Source: Pseudolabrys sp. (GTDB taxonomy: Bacteria > Pseudomonadota > Alphaproteobacteria > Rhizobiales > Xanthobacteraceae). Taken from it: a stretch of 9,640 bases of DNA. Under the pieces are notes generated by a model. It worked only from the letters and a program-made list of their open reading frames with translations, made no database searches and was not told the DNA's origin. Made by a program: the position numbers and the translations under genes. Shown here piece after piece: positions 6,974-9,640 of the stretch (position 1 is its first letter; every line of letters begins with the position of its first letter). Where the stretch lies: NCBI GenBank assembly GCA_019246455.1, contig JAFAQJ010000441.1, positions 1 to 9,640 of the forward strand, read 5' to 3'.

Positions 6974-7444
6974 CTACCACCAGTGATGCGGCCAGTCATA
7001 GCGCCGCACCACCAGGTGCCAGCCATAGGCGAAGGCAGCGAGCAGCAGAGCGCCGACGGCGACCGGCACCGCGATAAAGCTCCAGGACATGTCGTTGACG
7101 ACGATCAGCAGCGGATCAATCCCCGCCGGTGGATGAAAGGTGCGCGTCGCGTGCATCGCGATGACCGCAAGGCCGACCGCTAGCGCTGCGGCCCAAGGCT
7201 GTGGGCCGGCGACCTTGACGACCAGCAGGCCGACGAACGCCGACACCAAATGGCCGCCGATGAGAGCGCGGGGCTGCGCCGCCTCGACCTCGGGCGACCC
7301 GAGCACCAGGACGATAGAGGTGCCGAACGGCACGGCCATCAGCGGGATCGCGGCGCGTAGCGCAAAGAATTCCATGCCGCCGATTGCGACCGCTGCGCCT
7401 GCGGCGCCGGCAGCGGCAGCGATCACGGCGCGACGGTCAAGCAT
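6974..7444 (-). CDS. HPP-family integral membrane protein
   Basis: This 156-residue protein has four or five hydrophobic segments. The family signature FHPPAG is at 103-108, preceded by the usual PFGTSIVLVLGSPEVEAAQPRALIGGH region (39-65), where a conserved proline and GGH loop follow the second membrane segment. HPP proteins are small inner-membrane or chloroplast-membrane proteins; some have been linked to nitrite transport, but the role of bacterial ones is mostly unknown. ATG at 7444 is chosen: GGAG (7458-7455) lies 10 nt upstream and MLDRRAVIAAAAG is a sensible membrane-protein start. An upstream TTG at 7480 would run into the terminator stem region and has no ribosome binding site. It lies downstream of the porin on the same strand, but a strong terminator separates them. 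Confidence 0.85.
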   Translation of the reverse strand: MLDRRAVIAAAAGAAGAAVAIGGMEFFALRAAIPLMAVPFGTSIVLVLGSPEVEAAQPRALIGGHLVSAFVGLLVVKVAGPQPWAAALAVGLAVIAMHATRTFHPPAGIDPLLIVVNDMSWSFIAVPVAVGALLLAAFAYGWHLVVRRYDWPHHWW

Positions 7445-7484
7445 CGGACGAAATCTCCGGAGTGACCAGCGATAGCACAAAGAA

Positions 7485-7517
7485 AAAGGGCGGTAGCCTT
7501 TCTGGCTACCGCCCTTT
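7485..7517 (-). terminator. Strong rho-independent terminator of the porin gene
   Basis: AAAGGGCGGTAGCC (7485-7498) pairs perfectly with GGCTACCGCCCTTT (7504-7517) around a 5-nt loop: 14 bp without mismatch. On the minus strand it is followed by TTTTTCTTT, a proper U-tract, and it lies 19 nt after the porin stop codon. On the plus strand the tail is AAGGGGC, so it acts only for minus-strand transcription. It separates the porin from the HPP gene. Confidence 0.93.
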
Positions 7518-7535
7518 AAGGGGCAGATCGTTTCG

Positions 7536-8525
7536 TTACTTCAGGTTCGCTAGCGTCAGGTCAGCGGAAAGCTTGGCCACGAATCTCGCGCCGCACCAGC
7601 TCGAGCCGACGCCGCCCGGGTTGGCCGCGGTGATGTTGGTCGTCCCGATCCCGCCTGGATCGCTGGTGAAGGCGTTGCAGTCGCCCTTGTTTAGGTCGGT
7701 CTGCGAATAACGCAGATCGAGAGTGAATACCTTCCACGTCGCACCCACACCGAGATTCCAGGTGTTGTAGCTCTTGAGCTTGACGCCCAGAAGCTGAGCG
7801 GGGAACCCGTTGGCGGCCGCCTGGCCGTAGAACGGATCGGTGGTGCCAAGCCATTGACGGCCAAACTCACCCGACACGTACCAGCCCAGCGGGCCAATCG
7901 CCATCTTCTCGGGCGCGGTGTATTTGATGGTGCCCGACAGATAATCGCCGTAGGCGCCAGAACCGAAATTCAAGAAGTTCGGCGAGTAGTATTCGTTCAA
8001 GCCGAACGCCCAGTCGGTCCACGTATAGGTGACCTTGCCGTAAACCTCCCAGAAGCTCACGTTCTTCTTGACGACGTTTCCGTTCGGAAGCGCGGCGCGG
8101 CAGCCTGGATCAAGCGCTTGTGCCGGGCCGGTGCCGTAGCACACGCCGCCCGGATAGTAGTATTCCCAGATGCCAAAATCGAAAGCCAGCGGACCGAAGG
8201 TCGGGCGCACACCGCCGTAGAAGTCGATTTCAGCGGCCGCGTTGTTCGCAAACTTGATGCTCTCGCCCGAAATGCCGACGTAGAGCTGCCAGTTGGCGTT
8301 GAGGTTGTAGCGCGGCTCAAAATAGGCGGCGACCGAAGGCTGGTGCGCCGATTGCGTGACACCGCGGAAGATATAGTCGCTCATGATCGCCGAGCCGAAG
8401 GCGATGTCCCACGGTGACGGAGCCGCTGCGGGAGCCTTGACGGCCTTCACCGGCATATCGGCGGCGTAAGCGGACGTCGCGGACATTGCGAGCGCCGCAA
8501 CGACAGACAAAACAACTTTCTTCAT
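7536..8525 (-). CDS. TorF-type putative outer-membrane porin
   Basis: This 329-residue protein has a clear signal peptide (MKKVVLSVVAALAMSATSAYA, cleavage after residue 21) and a mature start ADMPVKAVKAP, followed by a Pro/Ala linker typical of rhizobial outer-membrane proteins. From residue 40, short amphipathic strands with many Tyr, Trp and Phe (SDYIFRGVTQSAHQPSVAAYFEP; FDFGIWEYYYPGG; WNLGVGATWKVFTLDLRYSQTD) fit a beta-barrel. The SDYIFRGVTQS start of the barrel is the mark of the TorF/Gcw_chp family of putative porins, whose substrates are not defined. Four cysteines (129, 142, 283, 311) lie in loop-like segments and could form two disulfides. The C-terminus is LANLK, without the terminal aromatic residue usual for barrels. 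ATG at 8525 has GGGGCAGGG just upstream. Own terminator at 7485-7517. Confidence 0.88.
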   Translation of the reverse strand: MKKVVLSVVAALAMSATSAYAADMPVKAVKAPAAAPSPWDIAFGSAIMSDYIFRGVTQSAHQPSVAAYFEPRYNLNANWQLYVGISGESIKFANNAAAEIDFYGGVRPTFGPLAFDFGIWEYYYPGGVCYGTGPAQALDPGCRAALPNGNVVKKNVSFWEVYGKVTYTWTDWAFGLNEYYSPNFLNFGSGAYGDYLSGTIKYTAPEKMAIGPLGWYVSGEFGRQWLGTTDPFYGQAAANGFPAQLLGVKLKSYNTWNLGVGATWKVFTLDLRYSQTDLNKGDCNAFTSDPGGIGTTNITAANPGGVGSSWCGARFVAKLSADLTLANLK

Positions 8526-8546
8526 CAGACCCTGCCCCTGTTTTTT

Positions 8547-8566
8547 GACCGGCGCCGTTGCCGGTC
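8547..8566 (-). promoter_or_regulatory. GC-rich hairpin in the porin 5' leader
   Basis: GACCGGC (8547-8553) pairs with GCCGGTC (8560-8566) around a 6-nt loop, 21 nt before the porin ATG. On the minus strand it is flanked by A-runs, so it would be a stable hairpin just before the ribosome binding site, plausibly protecting the mRNA or modulating translation. On the plus strand it is followed by TTTTT and looks like a short terminator, but no plus-strand gene precedes it; it could stop antisense transcription. Confidence 0.5.
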
Positions 8567-8676
8567 TTTTTGCTTGTCGCTGGGGCGTAACGAGCGTTTT
8601 TCAACAAACCCGCACGCCACAGGACCTGCATTGGCCGGGATTTAGCGGCAAAGCCCCCTTTTGCGACAAGCAAAAA
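8567..8676. repeat. Perfect 14-bp inverted repeat with 82-bp spacer upstream of the porin
   Basis: TTTTTGCTTGTCGC (8567-8580) is the exact reverse complement of GCGACAAGCAAAAA (8663-8676). The inner arm touches the GC hairpin of the leader; the outer arm overlaps the candidate -35 box. It could form a long-range stem in a transcript spanning both arms, or be two oppositely oriented binding sites for one regulator. Confidence 0.75.
8640..8669 (-). promoter_or_regulatory. Candidate promoter of the porin gene
   Basis: On the minus strand TTGTCG (8669-8664) and CTAAAT (8645-8640) are 18 bp apart, matching sigma-70 boxes at 4/6 and 3/6; CTTGTC also resembles the CTTGAC -35 box of rhizobial housekeeping promoters. 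A transcript from here would have a leader of about 105-110 nt containing the GC hairpin and only the inner arm of the inverted repeat. Confidence 0.3.
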
Positions 8677-8793
8677 CGGCGGGCAGTTGCCGACTTTTTA
8701 GGCGAATCCCCTATCTATCGGGCGGGACTCAGCTTTTTGCTTTTTCCTTGTTGCGCCGAAGACACAGAATCCGAGCTGGTTTTCCACAGCAGA

Positions 8794-8813
8794 AAGCCGC
8801 CTTTCGGCGGCTT
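8794..8813 (-). terminator. Terminator hairpin after the ketopantoate-reductase-like gene
   Basis: AAGCCGCC (8794-8801) pairs with GGCGGCTT (8806-8813) around TTTC, which is a GAAA tetraloop on the minus strand. It lies 27 nt after the stop codon at 8841. The minus-strand tail after the stem (TCTGCTG) has few U residues, so termination may be imperfect. Confidence 0.65.
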
Positions 8814-8840
8814 CTAAGTCTCTCCAGCGGGCTTTCTGAA

Positions 8841-9640
8841 TCAGGCGGCCGCTTTTTTGCGGTTCGCCTCGAGCCGCCGATCGACGCGCGCCACGATCGC
8901 GTCGATCACCGGATGGCTCAGCCCCTTCTGTTTGGCGATGAGCTGCACCAATTTGTCGGCGCGTTCGATATTCGGCGCGCCGTTATTGAGCGCGCGGGCA
9001 GCCGACGCCGGCCGGGACAGGCTCTGCGCCGCGGCCGCGTATTTCTCGAACGGCACGAGATCGTTCGGAGCGGCGCCGAGCTTCACGCACAGGTCGAATA
9101 CAAAATTGTAGACCGATTTCGATTCTTCGATGTTCGAGTGCACGGCCTCCTGCGCGGTGCGCATACCGTCGTCGGTGATGCAGCGGTAGTTGCCAGCGAG
9201 CAGCATCGACCATTTGGCGAGCGGCACCCAGATCGAGTCGTACGCTTTGAGTTTGACCGGCAATTCGATTTTGCCTTCCGGCGCATCGAAGCGCGCGGCC
9301 TCGACGTCCTTCTCGAGTTGCTTGATGATCGCGGTGTCCTTCGCATCCTCGAAGCGCGCACATTTGAAATTCGTCGGCAGCGTGACGAGCAACTCATTGG
9401 CTTTGCCGTCGGGCGGCCGGATCGCCTGCGGATCGGGGCTGTTGAGCGTGATCTTCTTCGGATCGACCGAGTCCCAAACGCGGGGATCGGTGTAGGCCGC
9501 CTCGAGCGCCTTGTAATCGAGTCCGGGAATACGTTTGACATAAGGCAGCGGCGGCATGTTCATGATCGACATGCACGGCACGCGCGACTTGCCGACCGCG
9601 TCGAGCAATTCGCGCACGCCCGCCGAGCGATATTGCGGCT
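8841..9640 (-). CDS. Ketopantoate reductase (PanE/ApbA)-like protein, 5' end cut by window edge
   Basis: The reading frame stays open to the window edge, so 265 C-terminal residues are visible and the start is outside; an internal GTG at 9617 should not be taken as the start. The visible part begins PQYRSAGVRELLDAVGKSRVPCMSIMNMPPLPYV, which would be the end of a nucleotide-binding domain. It continues with a largely helical region containing KWSMLLAGN and a RPASAARALNNGAPNIERADKLVQLIAKQKGLSHP segment. These recall the KxxxNxxxN helix and the conserved Ser/Glu region of the 6-phosphogluconate-dehydrogenase-like C-terminal domain of ketopantoate reductases. The residue four after the Lys is Leu rather than Asn, so it may act on another substrate. 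The family call is by pattern memory and is moderate; the cofactor-binding GxGxxG, if present, lies outside. A terminator follows at 8794-8813. Confidence 0.5.
   Translation of the reverse strand, partial: PQYRSAGVRELLDAVGKSRVPCMSIMNMPPLPYVKRIPGLDYKALEAAYTDPRVWDSVDPKKITLNSPDPQAIRPPDGKANELLVTLPTNFKCARFEDAKDTAIIKQLEKDVEAARFDAPEGKIELPVKLKAYDSIWVPLAKWSMLLAGNYRCITDDGMRTAQEAVHSNIEESKSVYNFVFDLCVKLGAAPNDLVPFEKYAAAAQSLSRPASAARALNNGAPNIERADKLVQLIAKQKGLSHPVIDAIVARVDRRLEANRKKAAA

Larger units (their letters stand above)
8526..8840. other. 315-bp non-coding region between porin and ketopantoate-reductase-like gene
   Basis: No convincing gene here. From the porin side it holds the porin ribosome binding site, a GC hairpin (8547-8566), a long-range inverted repeat (8567-8580 with 8663-8676), a candidate promoter (8669-8640), T-rich tracts (8694-8699, 8734-8746), and the terminator of the upstream gene (8794-8813). 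It is less GC-rich than the coding DNA around it. CTTTTTGCTT occurs twice directly (8566-8575, 8733-8742), and its complement lies in the inverted-repeat arm at 8667-8676. Confidence 0.7.

Noticed and set aside
8677..8699. CGGC...GCCG followed by TTTTT as a plus-strand terminator of a small RNA
   Set aside because: Only a 4-bp stem with an 8-nt loop; not enough to support a terminator or an RNA gene.
8545..8817. Plus-strand ORF of 90 codons in the porin upstream region
   Set aside because: It starts at TTG, spans hairpins and the neighbouring terminator, has no ribosome binding site, and the protein shows no domain-like pattern.
1..9640. CRISPR array, tRNA/rRNA genes, insertion sequences, phage or defence genes
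   Set aside because: No spaced direct-repeat array, no transposase or integrase motifs, and no cloverleaf-like sequence were seen on either strand.

Overview
The window looks like chromosomal DNA from an alphaproteobacterium, most likely in the Hyphomicrobiales (Bradyrhizobium/Pseudolabrys/Rhodoplanes-like). The evidence is high GC with strong third-position G/C bias, an outer-membrane porin whose mature N-terminus starts ADMPVKA as in rhizobial porins, a CheZ-type phosphatase of the alphaproteobacterial kind, a BacA/SbmA-like transporter with a fused ATPase, and small Rhizobiales-style periplasmic proteins. This is inference from protein style. There is no rRNA, tRNA or other taxonomic anchor in the window.

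Layout. 1-548 (-) is the N-terminal part of a secreted L,D-transpeptidase running off the left edge. It is divergent, across a 183-bp gap with a 15-bp repeat spaced exactly 60 bp, from 732-1340 (+), a CheZ-like chemotaxis phosphatase. A co-directional minus-strand block follows, transcribed right to left: amidase-signature hydrolase (5062-3749), secreted META-domain protein (3654-3229), outer-membrane lipoprotein (3108-2536) and MFS transporter (2535-1348, its GTG abutting the lipoprotein stop). Divergent from the amidase is 5229-6971 (+), a fused permease/ATPase ABC exporter-fold protein of the SbmA/BacA-YddA group, convergent with a small HPP-family membrane protein (7444-6974, -). Next come a very strong terminator, a TorF-type putative porin (8525-7536, -), a structured 315-bp leader/intergenic region, another terminator, and the 3' part of a ketopantoate-reductase-like gene (9640-8841, -) running off the right edge.

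Functionally the window is dominated by envelope and transport genes: peptidoglycan cross-linking, secreted META protein, lipoprotein, MFS and ABC transporters, HPP membrane protein and porin. Only the four-gene amidase-to-MFS block is plausibly a single transcription unit, since no terminator is visible between its members. I see no mobile element, CRISPR array, tRNA/rRNA, phage gene or toxin-antitoxin pair, and nothing that amounts to a clearly new multi-gene system. The most unusual non-coding structure is upstream of the porin: a perfect 14-bp inverted repeat with 82 bp between its arms, next to a GC-rich hairpin.
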